Made by a program: the position numbers and the translations under genes. This document shows positions 10,411 through 20,932 of a stretch of DNA of 64,000 nt, in pieces. Position 1 is the stretch's first letter. Each line of letters opens with the position of its first letter. Under the pieces are notes generated by a model. That model searched no databases, was not told where the DNA came from, and saw nothing but the letters and a program-made list of their open reading frames with translations. Source of the DNA: Chondrosia reniformis (lineage: Eukaryota > Porifera > Demospongiae > Chondrillida > Chondrillidae); NCBI GenBank assembly GCA_947172415.1, contig OX359195.1, positions 2,046,001-2,110,000 on the forward strand, in the 5' to 3' direction.

Positions 10411-10520
10411 CTTTTGGATCCTTTGAGTTGTCTGATGAGATTAGGAGCTTGCTTCTCTAACAGTTAGTGGTTGGTTGAGCTGCAGCTACAGTGATGAAGC
10501 TGCTTTTATAGGAAATGGCA
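10411..10520 (-). promoter_or_regulatory. TATA promoter of the type II secreted gene
   Basis: Minus-strand TATAAAAG (reverse complement of 10503-10510) lies about 95 bases upstream of the ATG, leaving a 5' UTR of roughly 60 bases. The flank keeps all conserved blocks: GCAGCTTCATCACTGTAGCT, GCAGCTCAACCAACCACTAA, AGAAGCAAGCTCCTAATCTC and GACAACTCAAAGGATCC. The same blocks precede the full-length genes at 36018 and 44754. In the broken copies at 19896 and 42843 the box is weakened to AATAAAAG. Confidence 0.8.
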
Positions 10521-10721
10521 CCGGATAAGTATAGTCATGACCAGTTGTAATTGGTTTTAATGGTATCAGTTAAACTGTGTCAAAATAATGCAATTTTAAG
10601 TGTATGTAGGTGGGGTGTGTGTGTAGAGATGAGGTAAGTGGACAAGATTGAAATTGAAAGTAAAGAAGAAAATTTAGTGAGAATTTTTATTTCTACTCCA
10701 CTGCCTCTCAATGACACTCCA

Positions 10722-11229
10722 CAGATATTTAGAGTGCATCCAAATGCTGACATTACATAAGTGTAAGATCTCAGTTGTGCACCAGATTTCTAGGCTGGGT
10801 AGGACTATAAACAATGTGTGATGCTAACTATGTCTACATATATGCAATGTCATATAAGTCTGGTTTGTATATGTATAAGTTAATTGTTAATAATTGGATA
10901 GTCAATATGACTCTGTTAGCAGTGACTGGATAGACAATAGTAAAAATGCTTGATTTATACATTCCATGACATTGCATCACATGATATATGTATATACATA
11001 CGTATGTGCTTACAGTTACAGGTCCTCAGGAAGAATCATCACAAGCTAGCACAGGATGTGTTGACAGGTTTCTGCCATAATGAACCCACGACTGAAACCT
11101 ATCAGATCTCATAAGAATCCACTTTCAGTAACATATTGATAATTGCTGAAACCTTCAAAAAGTTAGGTTTCAGAGGTTTCTGCAAAGGTGTCTGCAAGTG
11201 CATCCGCCAAATCCAGCAGTTTCTGCAAG
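10722..11229. repeat. 508-base segment, source copy of a local duplication
   Basis: From ACAGATATTTAGAGTGCATC to TTTCTGCAAGGT. An almost identical copy (differences include one 2-base gap near 12257) lies at 11890-12400. Its first 310 bases occur again at 46108-46415 upstream of NUP210 fragment D. This copy is the resident one because its left flank is also shared with 45810-46107. Confidence 0.8.
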
Positions 11230-11821
11230 GTAGAAACCTATGGTTTGAATGGGTTTAAGAAGAAGAAACTTTGAAGATACCTCAGGTTTCTTTATAGGAT
11301 TCAACTGGTTTGAAGGGCTTTAAGAATAGGAAACTTTGAAGATACCTCATAATCCTTTAGGTTTCTTCATAGGTTTTACCTTATATAATTATACATAAAC
11401 TTTAAATATTTTTTGCGTACCATCAGTTTCAGAAAAAGATATAATGATGCATAAACCACATGCAATGAAAACAGACAAATATATAGATAGAAGCGTTTTA
11501 AGTTACTCATTATCAGTTATTTGGGTCAATTCAGAGGCTTCTTCATTTTCAATCTGTGTTTCTTCCTCCACTACAGCCCAACTAGCTACATCAGCTGGCT
11601 TGGGTCTGCCACTTGCAACCTGCCTGTTCACTCTTTTCAGCGTTTTTTTCTGGAAACAGAAGACTTTTCTACATAGAAATTTAAATATATATAATACTAC
11701 TCATTTAGATAGAAATTTAATTTAGTTTACCAGCTTGAGTAACATTGTCTATTTTTCTAAAAGCCTTCTGGTACTTCTTCTTAAGCCACAGAAGCTTCTT
11801 CCTAAAAAACACTGGCCGACC

Positions 11822-11889
11822 ACCTTCTGTTCCCGATTCCTCTGATGACATGTAATCACATGTCATCAGAGGAATCGGGAACAGAAGGT
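11822..11889. repeat. Perfect 32-base inverted repeat (fold-back palindrome)
   Basis: The left arm 11822-11853 and right arm 11858-11889 are exact reverse complements with a 4-base spacer AATC. The arm core is GATGACATGT / ACATGTCATC. The right arm duplicates, inverted, 22 bases of the coding exon on its left and abuts the 510-base copied segment at 11890. Confidence 0.9.
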
Positions 11890-12400
11890 ACACAGATATT
11901 TAGAGTGCATCCAAATGCTGACATTACATAAGTGTAAGATCTCAGTTGTGCACCAGATTTCTAGGCTGGGTAGGACTATAAACAATGTGTGATGCTAACT
12001 ATGTCTACATATATGCAATGTCATATAAGTCTGGTTTGTATATGTATAAGTTAATTGTTAATAATTGGATAGTCAATATGACTCTGTTAGCAGTGACTGG
12101 ATAGACAATAGTAAAAATGCTTGATTTATACATTCCATGACATTGCATCACATGATATATGTATATACATACGTATGTGCTTACAGTTACAGGTCCTCAG
12201 GAAGAATCATCACAAGCTAGCACAGGATGTGTTGACAGGTTTCTGCCATAATGAACCCGACTGAAACCTATCAGATCTCATAAGAATTCACTTTCAGTAA
12301 CATATTGATAATTGCTGAAACCTTCAAAAAGTTAGGTTTCAGAGGTTTCTGCAAAGGTGTCTGCAAGTGCATCCGCCAAATCCAGCAGTTTCTGCAAGGT
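11890..12400. repeat. Inserted copy of 10722-11229
   Basis: About 510 bases nearly identical to 10722-11229 in direct orientation, lying inside a coding exon of the broken minus-strand gene. On the right it ends at GCAAGGT and is followed by ATCACATGTCATCA, which repeats the sequence at the centre of the palindrome on the left. Confidence 0.8.
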
Positions 12401-13071
12401 ATCACATGTCATCAAAGACTGGACCTGCTCCATCATGGTATTGTCCCACTTATGCAAAATGGCTGTTTTGCTCAGCATTGTCTTCCTCTGTTTTAACTTC
12501 TGGAATTTGCAATAAAAGCAGATATAACTTAATTAATTAACACTTGACAACTTAGAAAGCATAAATACATTTCTGAGCCTCTTCCTTTTCTTATTCTTTT
12601 CTCTATTAGCATCCATGATATTTTCATTTTTTCTTTTAAAATCTTCCTTTAAACTTTTAAAGTAGGTTGCACAAGCAACTAACAGTATATATAATTTATA
12701 AATAATTTACACAATGTATATAAATCAAATTATGATCAATTACTTTTAATTTCAGATTCACTGATTTCACTACAGTCCAGGAAAGCACGAGTTTCTTTTA
12801 TTAGCTTTTGGGTTCCCTGGATGTTTTGTGGTCCTGAAAAACTACAACAAAATAAGGAATTTCTAGTATGCTGTTGATGAGTATAGAGTATGTAATTTAT
12901 ACTCACGTTAGTTCAAAATCCCATACTGGATTTTCTTGATCATTACTTAGCTGTCTGTAAACAGTGTGCACAGCTGCCTACAAAACAGAATTATATTAGA
13001 ATCAAAAGAGTTAATAAATTCAGGAAGAAATGTGCTATATATAGCACATTAGCACATAGTTATTATATGAA

Positions 13072-13433
13072 TTATATATATATATATATTCTACTTAAAT
13101 TTATTGTAGGATCTTTGTCTCTTGGACAGGATGTTGTACCATCAAAGTTTTCACTCAATCCAACTGCCAGTGTCCACATATGCTGTCTTGGGCTACCACG
13201 AGTGATGGAGAGACCATCAACATATGTCTGATCAATAGTTTTGCCTGTTACTACTTGAAATTCATCCATATCCCCATGCTGGTATCCTCTAGCAATACCA
13301 CACATTTGAGAGTAAGTAGTATTTACTGGAAATGTGACTAAAGAGCATCCTAAATCGATCATGTCCATCAACACTCCTTCCACAAGCTATAGTAAGTAGC
13401 CAGTATAGTAAGTCCATTTAGCAGAATTCATCT
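13072..13433 (-). pseudogene. Type I secreted-family remnant, deleted internally and at its 3' end
   Basis: Minus strand. A start region encoding MNSAKW (about 13433-13400) is fused almost directly to the C-G-R-S-V-D segment, removing most of the signal peptide, the coiled coil and the linker. The remaining domain reads SLVTFPVNTTYSQMCGIARG, then YVDGLSITRGSPRQH and MWTLAVGLSE, and is cut after C-P-R-D-K-D-P at about 13105, where an AT-rich tract replaces the C-terminal third. The family promoter is still upstream (13434-13540; degenerate TATA at 13516-13523). It sits head-to-head with NUP210 copy A. Confidence 0.8.
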
Positions 13434-14173
13434 TTTGGATCCTTCGAGTTGTCTGATGAGATTTATGAGCTTGCTTCTCTAACAGTTAGTGGTTGGTTGA
13501 GCTGCAGCTCAGTTGCTTTTATAGAAAACGGGGTCAGACATGACATGGTATAAATACAGTTGTCAGCAGAATTTGTGATCTAAACATTATATTCCCTTGT
13601 TTAGTGTATATGTGAGTCAACACTCTTTAAAACCTAGTATAATTTAAAACAACTTATTGTAACAAGGCTGTCACATGCTTTTCATGTACATAGGAGGAAT
13701 CACACAAGTATATATTATCTTAGTTACAGTATAGTAGTTCCTTTTCTAGCATATTTTTGGAGTTGGGTGTTTAAATTCTTTTATAAATGATATTCCTGTT
13801 CATGAAGTACATATAAATGCATGTATTGAGGGAAATATGAACTTAATGAAATATGAAATTTCAAGCTTAAAATTGGTTGTGGACATTACAACAGTGTGCC
13901 ATGTTAAAATAAAAAGTAGTGTTCAGAGGGGACACTTAAGATGTGGAGTGAGATAAACATCAGCATGTACTACCAGTCATTCAAAGTCGACTTTCTACTG
14001 TAACATTTATATATGCAAAAGAAGCAGTGGAGAAGAAGAGAAATAGGAGGAAACTCTTGTATCCTCATCCAAAGCTCTCACTAAGTTTAGTTCCCTATAG
14101 GCCTTTACTCTAAAGTAGATGTAGTGTGTAAGAAAAAAGTGTATTTATTATTCAAATATTCTTTCTGACCTAG
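13434..14173. other. Intergenic: relic promoter, then repeat R3
   Basis: Bases 13434-13540 keep the secreted-family promoter blocks. About 13965-14130 carries repeat R3 (AAAGTCGACTTTCTACTGTA, then AGAAGAAGAG, TTTAGTTCCCTATAGGC). The same stretch precedes NUP210 copy B at about 20290-20430. Elsewhere R3 occurs at 58840-59090, 61150-61440 and 63716-63830. No gene is seen. Confidence 0.6.
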
Positions 14174-14394
14174 GCTACTGGTGGGAGTGGAAGCTATGTG
14201 TGGTCTTGTGAGGAAACTGAAATCATATCTATAGACTCAGGAGGTGTGGTTACAGCAAGAATGAAAGGATCTTCCTCAGTTAGGGCCACAGATGCAGCTA
14301 ATAGTCTACACTATGGAACTGCAGCAGTAAGTGTGATCATGACGTTTGTAATTATATTATTTACTGTTACAATTAGTTACTGTACTTCCTGTAT

Positions 14395-14640
14395 TAGGTA
14401 CATGTATTCTTTACTTCCTGTATTAGGTACATGTAGTTCTTTTTATCCTTTACTTCCTGTATTAGGTACATGTAGTTCTTTTTATCCTTTACTTCCAGTA
14501 TTAGGTACATGTAGTTCTTTTTATCCTTTACTTCCAGTATTAGGTACATGTAGTTCTTTTTATCCTTTACTTCTAGTATTAGGTACGTGTAGTTCTTTTT
14601 ATCCTTTACTTACTGTATTAGGTACATGTAATTCCTCCTC
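14395..14640. repeat. 39-base minisatellite in NUP210 intron (copy A)
   Basis: About six tandem units of TTACTTCCTGTATTAGGTAC plus ATGTAGTTCTTTTTATCC, with T/C variants. A shorter related array (variant ending TTACGGATCC) occupies about 20775-20930 in the same intron of copy B. Confidence 0.85.
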
Positions 14641-15937
14641 AGCAGATTGAGTTTTGAGATCAAAGGTTGAGGCTCTGATTGGCACAAATATCTTGTTTCC
14701 TATAAAGATCATGTAAGACCTCCAACCTTCTCATGAATATCATTATTGTTCTGCTTATACAATATTGATGTAGATATAATCACTGAATGTAGCACTTGAT
14801 TGGTTACCTTGGTTACCTTTCAGTATATATATATACCTGATTAATATGTGTATATAAGGTCCAACTTCTTTGCCTACAACTTAAAGTTACTTTATTTAGT
14901 ATTAATGTTTAAAAATTGCCATCTCTTTACATTTGGATATAGTAAAGTTCTCCTTGTCCATCTTGACCATGCATCTGTAGGGCTCACATTGATGGTCATT
15001 CTACAGTCCATAACTGCATACAAGATCCTTTTATCAACTTGAAGATCAAGTCCAGCAAAGTAGCCATCTTTAATGTTTCCATTGCATCCAACATTGACCT
15101 ATCTGAGCTACCTCAGGGAAGCTGTGGAGCTATCCTAGCAACAGCTAGCACTGTTGGTAACACTAAGGTCACTGTAGTTCTGGAGAATGCTCTCACTAAC
15201 AGATTAGATGCATCTGTAACCATTGCAGCTTATCCAGAATTAAGGGTTAGTAGAAGCATCAATAATTATCCATCCACACATCCATCTACACGTTAACACG
15301 TTCATCCACACATCCACACGTCCTCACATCCACCCATCCACACATCCACACATCCACACATATCCACACATATCCAATGTCTTACCATTCTTACAGGTGG
15401 TTGACCCTACTGACGTAGCTGTGGTAGTTTTGAGTTCTTCAAAGACGTTCATATTTGAAGGTGGACCAGCTCCATGGGTTCTAGACCCAATTCATTTTTA
15501 TGAAAACTTGGAACTGATAGAGAAACAGTTAAATATCCTGCAAATTGAGCCCAACTCTGGATTAGAGGATTAGCCACATTTATATTATTTCATAGTCATG
15601 GTTTAAGTATATCATTACATTGTAGGGCAACATTTGTTTAGAGTAGTGTGTCTTAAACTGAGCTAATGGTAACGGTAATTGGCAACCACCTATCAGTTTC
15701 CAGCTAATGAGACAGTCTCCACTCACATCTCATGTGCCACGCCCCACAGCATGAAGCTCTGCCCTCGTATCAGCACCACACTAGAGTGTCCTTTGATTCA
15801 CATGAGCAATAGAAATGTAGAGGTTTGTACAGTATAGTAATAATATTGCTTTTATATGAACATCTTGTGTAGCAGATTTATGATGATTTATTAGCAGATT
15901 TATTTATTTGCATTTTCTTATATACAATATTTTATAT

Positions 15938-16272
15938 CGTATTATCTCTAACATAAACCAGGGCTTGTATTTTTCAAACCCCTCTGAACCTGGGCTTTTA
16001 TTGAAGACTGGATTTGTATAAGAGACTGGGCTTTAATTTTTTCAACCTTATTTTTTCAATTCATATTGGTAAATCAATTTTGTAGTGGCAATTTCCACGT
16101 AACTATATACATATATATAAGTACGTATGAATACCGTAAGTACTTTAGTAGTGTGTCAATGGGCTTATATTGGGGACTGGGCTTCTATTTTTTCAAAGCT
16201 CGTAAAGATGGGCTTCTATTGGAGATGGGCTTGCATTAGAGATCTGGGTTTATATTAGAGATCATACAGTAT
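15938..16272. mobile_element. TIR MITE R4 in NUP210 copy A intron
   Basis: Begins CGTATTATCTCTAACATA and ends TATATTAGAGATCATACAG, giving terminal inverted repeats of about 17 bases. The interior carries repeated GGGCTTNTATT motifs. An inverted copy is at 62128-62454 with better-preserved termini. It encodes nothing. Confidence 0.75.
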
Positions 16273-17055
16273 ACAGTAAATTTCTACAATTTTTTTTATG
16301 ATTTTCTATTGATAAGTTACCATGTGAATTCTGTCTTATCATCAATTGCAGATACATTTGGCCATACATTCATAATGACAAAATTTGTTTTTCATATGTA
16401 GTGCTGTACCTATGGTGATGGTAAAACAATATTGGCCTCAGTGTGCATATTGATAATGTTATCGTTTTATCTATTTGAAGTGTCCATGTTGGCAATACAT
16501 GTCAGGAATATTATTTGCTTCATTCAGTTTCCAATTTTATCTGGTCATGAATTGGAAGTGGAAATTACTGTCTTTGATGAAATTGGAAGAACTTTTCATC
16601 TTTGTAATGGAAATGGGAATCAAGCAATCCTTCCTATATACCTCTTCCTGACACATCTGAAATGCGTCACCATGGTAACCATGCACTCACTACAGTCTCT
16701 CCAACCAATCAAATTGGGTCCGTGATTTTGAAAGCTTTGTCAAACCATTACCTTGATGACGTACTATTTCAAGAAGGCATTTCATTGAAGTCAAACAAAT
16801 TTCAGGAAATTTCTTCTAAATTATCACTCTTGCTGAGAAGAGAACCTAATCTTAATCCAGAGAGATTGCTTCTGTTTAGCCATATTGATAATGAGGTATA
16901 TATGGATGTAATTATATATTCATAGCTCCCTCAGCATGTGATATGCATGTGACCTGTCCTTCAGGGTGCCTACAGGTAGTAGGAGGTTCTGGGTACTTTT
17001 CATTTGATCACAATGCTGAGAGAGGAAACAATCAACTAGCAGACATCCTCAGCGA

Positions 17056-17536
17056 TTGGCTGTACCCACCACTATCCCTTTGATCACATACATCATGCAT
17101 GCTCCCATATTGGAGGGAGAAAGATGGCTGACATCCATAGAAATAGCAGGTCTGGATTGTGAGGACAGAGTTTAACTTGAAATATCATTGAAATGGAGAT
17201 ATTGAGATTCAAAGTCATGATCAGCTAAACATAAAATAACATTTTGTGAGAATGTGTTTGAAAAATTATTGTATGTATTGCTTTTATGATTAAACATTGA
17301 AGCACACCTAAATATGCTAGAAATGAAACACAAATAATACTTGTAAAATTCCTGTTTTGAACCATGCACTTTCACTTAGGAAAAGAAGGAAGGAAGAATT
17401 TAGAAGAAAGAAGAGAAGCCAGAAGAGAGTAAAAGGAACACCCACATTACATTGCTTTTATGATTATAATATTTGTCCAATCCTACGTATATATTTTGCA
17501 ATTTCTAGAATTGCATCTTATTTTGCATGAAAATGG
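17056..17536. other. Inverted segment inside NUP210 copy A
   Basis: Read as reverse complement, this stretch aligns along its length with 21440-21905 of copy B (intron plus the exon piece MFVIKGIVVGTSN). In copy A it is flipped between the exon ending NNQLADILS and the exon starting NATVSTGRIITS. Both breakpoints fall in or beside exons, so a correct transcript cannot be made from this copy. Confidence 0.8.
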
Positions 17537-18427
17537 TCCATACGTACATTCCCAACAAATCAGTATGGCCACATGCATGAACCTCAATTGTGGCTGATTA
17601 TTGAGCTGACACTGTTAAAGAATAGTTTAATATTGAGATATTTTCCTTCCATCTCTACTTCAATATTAATGCAACTGTCTCCACGGGAAGAATCATCACA
17701 AGTGTACTACAGGAAATCCAGGTCTTTTCTCCTCTGAGCCTGACTCCTAAGGAGATATGGCTGGTTCCCAAGGCAACCTTCAAGGTACCCTCTCTGATAT
17801 TGTACAGTAAACACAGCACATTTTCCCTCAAAATGTCACTCCTTCATATGTGGGTGTGTCTTGTCTATTGTTCCGCCTCTCTTTCATAAGGTTGATAATT
17901 CTGCTGGACCATATGGAATAGACATCACATTTTCCATCAATGACAGTAACATTGCCAGTGTTGATGAAAGTGGATTGATCACAGCAAAGGTGATCAGTGA
18001 TGCCATGGTAACGGGTGAATCAAAGGGTCTTGAGTCTGTTACTGGAGATATTGTTACTTTTAGTGAAGTGAGTTTCATCATATTACATACAGTATGTATC
18101 ATCTTATATTATATTGTATTTATATTGCAGGGTGTGGTATATGTTCATGTAATAAAGTTGACCAGAGTAAGAATATCAGTACTACAGTTCCTTCAACAAA
18201 GATATTATATAGCAGAAACAGAAGTTAGTAAAACATTGCAAAACTATAAATGTATATATAGTCACATTCCAACAAAAGAAGGTATCCCCATCTCTTCTTT
18301 ATCAGTTTTTATCTCAAAGTATTTGAATATTAAAGAAGCCTTTTTGGAAAGGAATTTGAATTATTTTCTAATAACTCTTTTAATTACTAATTTACTTTGT
18401 TCACCTCTCCTGACCTCAGCTTAACTC

Positions 18428-18560
18428 CTTTTTCTTCTACTCCCCTCTCCTCCCTCCCCTCCCCTCTCCTCCCTCCCCTCTCCTCTCCTCTCCTCCCCTC
18501 TCCTCCCTCCCCTCCCCTCTCCTCTCCTCCCCTCTCCTCTCCTCTCCTCATCTCACCTCT
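18428..18560. repeat. Polypyrimidine CCTCT-type array upstream of a splice acceptor (copy A)
   Basis: An almost pure C/T tract of CTCCCCTC/CTCCTCTC units lying 15-150 bases before the acceptor CTCTTTAG at 18575. The same intron carries a longer tract in copy B (22688-22965) and a shorter one in copy D (47132-47200), so the array predates the duplications and changed length afterwards. Confidence 0.9.
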
Positions 18561-19525
18561 TCCCCTCCTCTTTAGGTGGCCGTGGTTGCTCATGGCATAC
18601 ACCTCCATGGAGATGAGAATCCCCTCACCTTTGGCAGTGTTGTTCATTCCACTGATCAGTCACTAACATGGACACACTGTCGATTGTGTCAGTGTATGAC
18701 AAGGTATCGCTCACTCACTGTACAGAGCCTTGATTATGTGGTCACATATACAGTTGTATTGCCCATTATGGAATAAAGTACATAGTCTTAGTACTGTAAC
18801 TGCATCTCTACTACCCTGCATAATTACACATGGGTTTTACCCTTTCATTAAAGGTGGGTGTGTCCCTATCAGAAGAGAAGGACTTTGCTGCCCGACTGCA
18901 CACCTGCACTACAGGTGTTAGTACCATTCACTTAACTGCAAAGTGTCCACTAGACATTTGTTCTCCTGATGGAGCAACATTCTCAGACCAAGTGCAAATT
19001 CAAGTTTTGCCACCGCTCAAGGTGCTCCACCCACAAAATGGCTACTTTCTACTGCCACATCAAAGCTCATCATGAATAATGACAAATCAGTACATTGTAA
19101 ATGCTTACAATACTTTCTATTGAAAAAATATTCCAAACACATGAGCAAGTAGCCAGATTTTGACATACTTAAAATAACACTTCTAGACACAGAAATGCAT
19201 AAATATTCCTGTATTGTAGGAATAGGCTTTTGAAATACTTCTTTCTTAAGTTCATTGTAAGAGCCATAGAAGTTATGCAAGTCTTCCCATTAATGTCACA
19301 GTGTGTTTCTAGAGTTGTGACATAGTCTGGTCTGGTCTCCTCTACAGGGATGGATCAGCTAGAATGAGCTACCAGTTACTATACCCCTCAGAGTCAGACA
19401 CTGACATGATCGAACTTGCCACTAATGGATTGGTTACCACATCCACTATCAATGGACATGCTGTTGTCATGGTTACAGCCTTTGAAGTGGATTCAGGCTT
19501 CAATCAGTCTGTATCAGCGCATGTG

Positions 19526-19895
19526 GTGTTATTTCCTCTTCTTCAGGAGGAGGACAGTCTGAGGTTATGTGATCCATCAGTTGGTCTATCTTCTCACACA
19601 AGGAACTGTTGAGCTCTTCAATCTTCTTTTGGCATTCTACTCTTTCTTCTCCAATCAGCTGTTTTATTTCATCAAGCAGTTTGACAATGGTGCTGGTAAG
19701 GTTTCCAAGATCAGCACTTGAAGAGCTGTGACACTTGTCATAAGATGCTTTTGCAAATAAAGAGAAGAATGACTGCCAAGATGCCATACTGGTAGAGTCA
19801 TCATTGAGTGAGCAGTGAGTGTCAGCTGTACTTGTGAATATGAAGTGACTGGCCAGTATAGTAAGGAGAATCCAATTCCATTTAGCAGAATTCAT
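19526..19895 (-). pseudogene. 5' half of a secreted-family gene, fused to NUP210
   Basis: Minus strand from the ATG at 19895: signal peptide, C-S-L-N-D-D-S-T-S, the coiled coil (KLLDEIKQLIGEERVECQKK) and the linker PPPEEEEI, still in frame. At 19525/19526 the family sequence stops, and what follows on the plus strand is the NUP210 exon coding FEVDSGFNQSVSAHV. The reading frame runs a few codons into antisense NUP210 and ends at 19500. The predicted product would be a 131-residue secreted coiled-coil peptide lacking the globular domain. The promoter is present but the TATA box is altered (AATAAAAG). Confidence 0.88.
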
Positions 19896-20465
19896 CTTTT
19901 GGTTCCTTTGAGTTGTCTGATAGGATTAGGAGCTTGCTTCTCTAACAGTTAGTGGTTGGTTGAGCTGCAGCTACAGTGATGAAGCTGCTTTTATTGGAAA
20001 TGGCACCATAGTAGTGGTTATGTTGTCATGGTTACTAATAACATTTCATCTTAGGAGTTCAATTGTAGTTGTTATATCAAGTTTGAACAGATCCATGTAG
20101 TCATGTTAAGGAGGATCATGACAGAGGTAGGTCCTCTTGTAGTAGTAACATTTAAAACCTGGTACAGACTGGTACAGACTGGTACACTTTACATTCTTTC
20201 ATAAATGATATTTGTGATGCATAAGTACGTACACGTATAATAATATACTTGTCTTGAGGGAAATAGGGAGGCGAACATCAACAAGTACGCAGCAGCCATT
20301 CAAAGTCGACTTCCTACTGTAACATTTATATGTGCAAAAGAAGCAGTGGAAAGGAAGAGAAGTAGAAGGAGAACCTCTTGTATCCTCTTCCAAAATCTAA
20401 GTCTAAAATAGACGTAGCATGTAAGAAAAGGTGTATTGATTATACATATGTTATTCCCGATCCAG
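19896..20465. other. Intergenic between secreted 5' half and NUP210 copy B
   Basis: Holds the divergent secreted-family promoter (19896-20000), then GGTACAGACT repeats near 20165, then repeat R3 (20290-20430), which leads into the acceptor CGATCCAG before the first copy B exon. The arrangement parallels 13434-14173. Confidence 0.6.
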
Positions 20466-20774
20466 GCTACTGGTGGGAGTGGAAGGTATGTGTGGTCTTG
20501 CAAGGAAACTGAAGTCATATCTATAGACTCAGGAGGTGTGGTTACAGCAAGAATGAAAGGATCTTCCTCAGTTAGGGCCACAGATGCAGCTAATAGTCTA
20601 CACTATGGAACTGCAGCAGTAAGTGTTCGTGACTTTTGTAATTATATTATTTGTATACTGTATTATATATAATAATTTTATATATTGTATATCCAATTTC
20701 AATTGTGGTTCAAATGCCACTTGCCTAAGTACCTATATAGACATTCTATCCATTTCACTGTTATATACAATTAG

Positions 20775-20932
20775 TTCCTTTACTTCCTGTTTTAGGTACA
20801 TGTAGTTTATTTGATCCTTTACTTCCTGTATTAGGTACATGTAGTTCTTTACGGATCATTTACTTCCTGTATTAGGTACATGTAGTTCTTTACGGATCCT
20901 TTACTTCCTGTTTTAGGTACATGTAGTTCTGT
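20775..20932. repeat. 39/40-base minisatellite at a deletion junction (copy B)
   Basis: Four units of CTTCCTGTATTAGGTACATG type joined directly to NUP210 exon sequence (GGAATGGAAATGGGAATCAA). In copy A the same minisatellite is followed by about 2 kb holding three exons, so the deletion in B probably started in the array. Confidence 0.8.

Larger units (their letters stand above)
11503..12977 (-). pseudogene. Unidentified multi-exon gene, broken by a templated insertion
   Basis: Minus-strand exon-like pieces with splice signals: 12977-12907 (AAVHTVYRQLSNDQENPVW), 12841-12744 (GPQNIQGTQKLIKETRAFL), about 12670-12585 (lysine-rich, LKEDFKRKNENIMDANREK), 12499 to about 12403 (KLKQRKTMLSKTAILHKWD), then after the insertion 11869-11731 (MSSEESGTEGGRPVFFRKK) and about 11649-11503 (KRVNRQVASGRPKPADVASW) ending in TAA. 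If 11870-12405 is disregarded, the two halves of the interrupted exon are in one frame, so this was one exon. The S-S-E-E-S-G start and the R-P-x-P-x-D-V-x-x-W-A motif recall uncharacterised, possibly transposon-derived proteins of sponges and cnidarians. I cannot name it. Exon phases at the third and last exons are uncertain. Confidence 0.55.
14174..19525 (+). pseudogene. NUP210: NUP210 (gp210) copy A: middle exons, with inversion and frameshifts
   Basis: Nuclear-pore membrane glycoprotein 210 lines the pore lumen with Ig/Big-2-like repeats. Exons seen: 14174-14326 (GGSGSYVWSCEETEIIS), about 14978-15245, 15397 to about 15570 (LSSSKTFIFEGGPAPWVLDP, near identical to the animal gp210 signature), 15697-15822, 16528 to about 16893, an exon at 16966 cut by an inversion, about 17656-17784, 17891-18067 (GLITAKVISDAMVTGESKG), 18131-18223, 18576-18703, from 18854, and 19348-19525. 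Defects: a frame change between EIGRTF and WESSNPS near 16600; an inverted block 17056-17536 between two exons; a 10-base deletion in 18576-18703 that shifts the frame; and loss of everything after 19525, where the sequence becomes an antisense secreted gene. The N-terminal half and the membrane anchor are absent. Recognition as NUP210 is firm; function is unlikely. Confidence 0.88.

Noticed and set aside
18387-18647. Arginine/glutamate-rich or serine/proline-rich proteins at 18.4 and 22.7 kb
   Set aside because: They are translations of the CTCCT polypyrimidine tracts before a NUP210 splice acceptor.
19500-19895. The 131-residue frame as an intact short secreted gene
   Set aside because: The frame ends in antisense NUP210 DNA just past a clear breakpoint and its TATA box is altered; recorded as a truncated gene.
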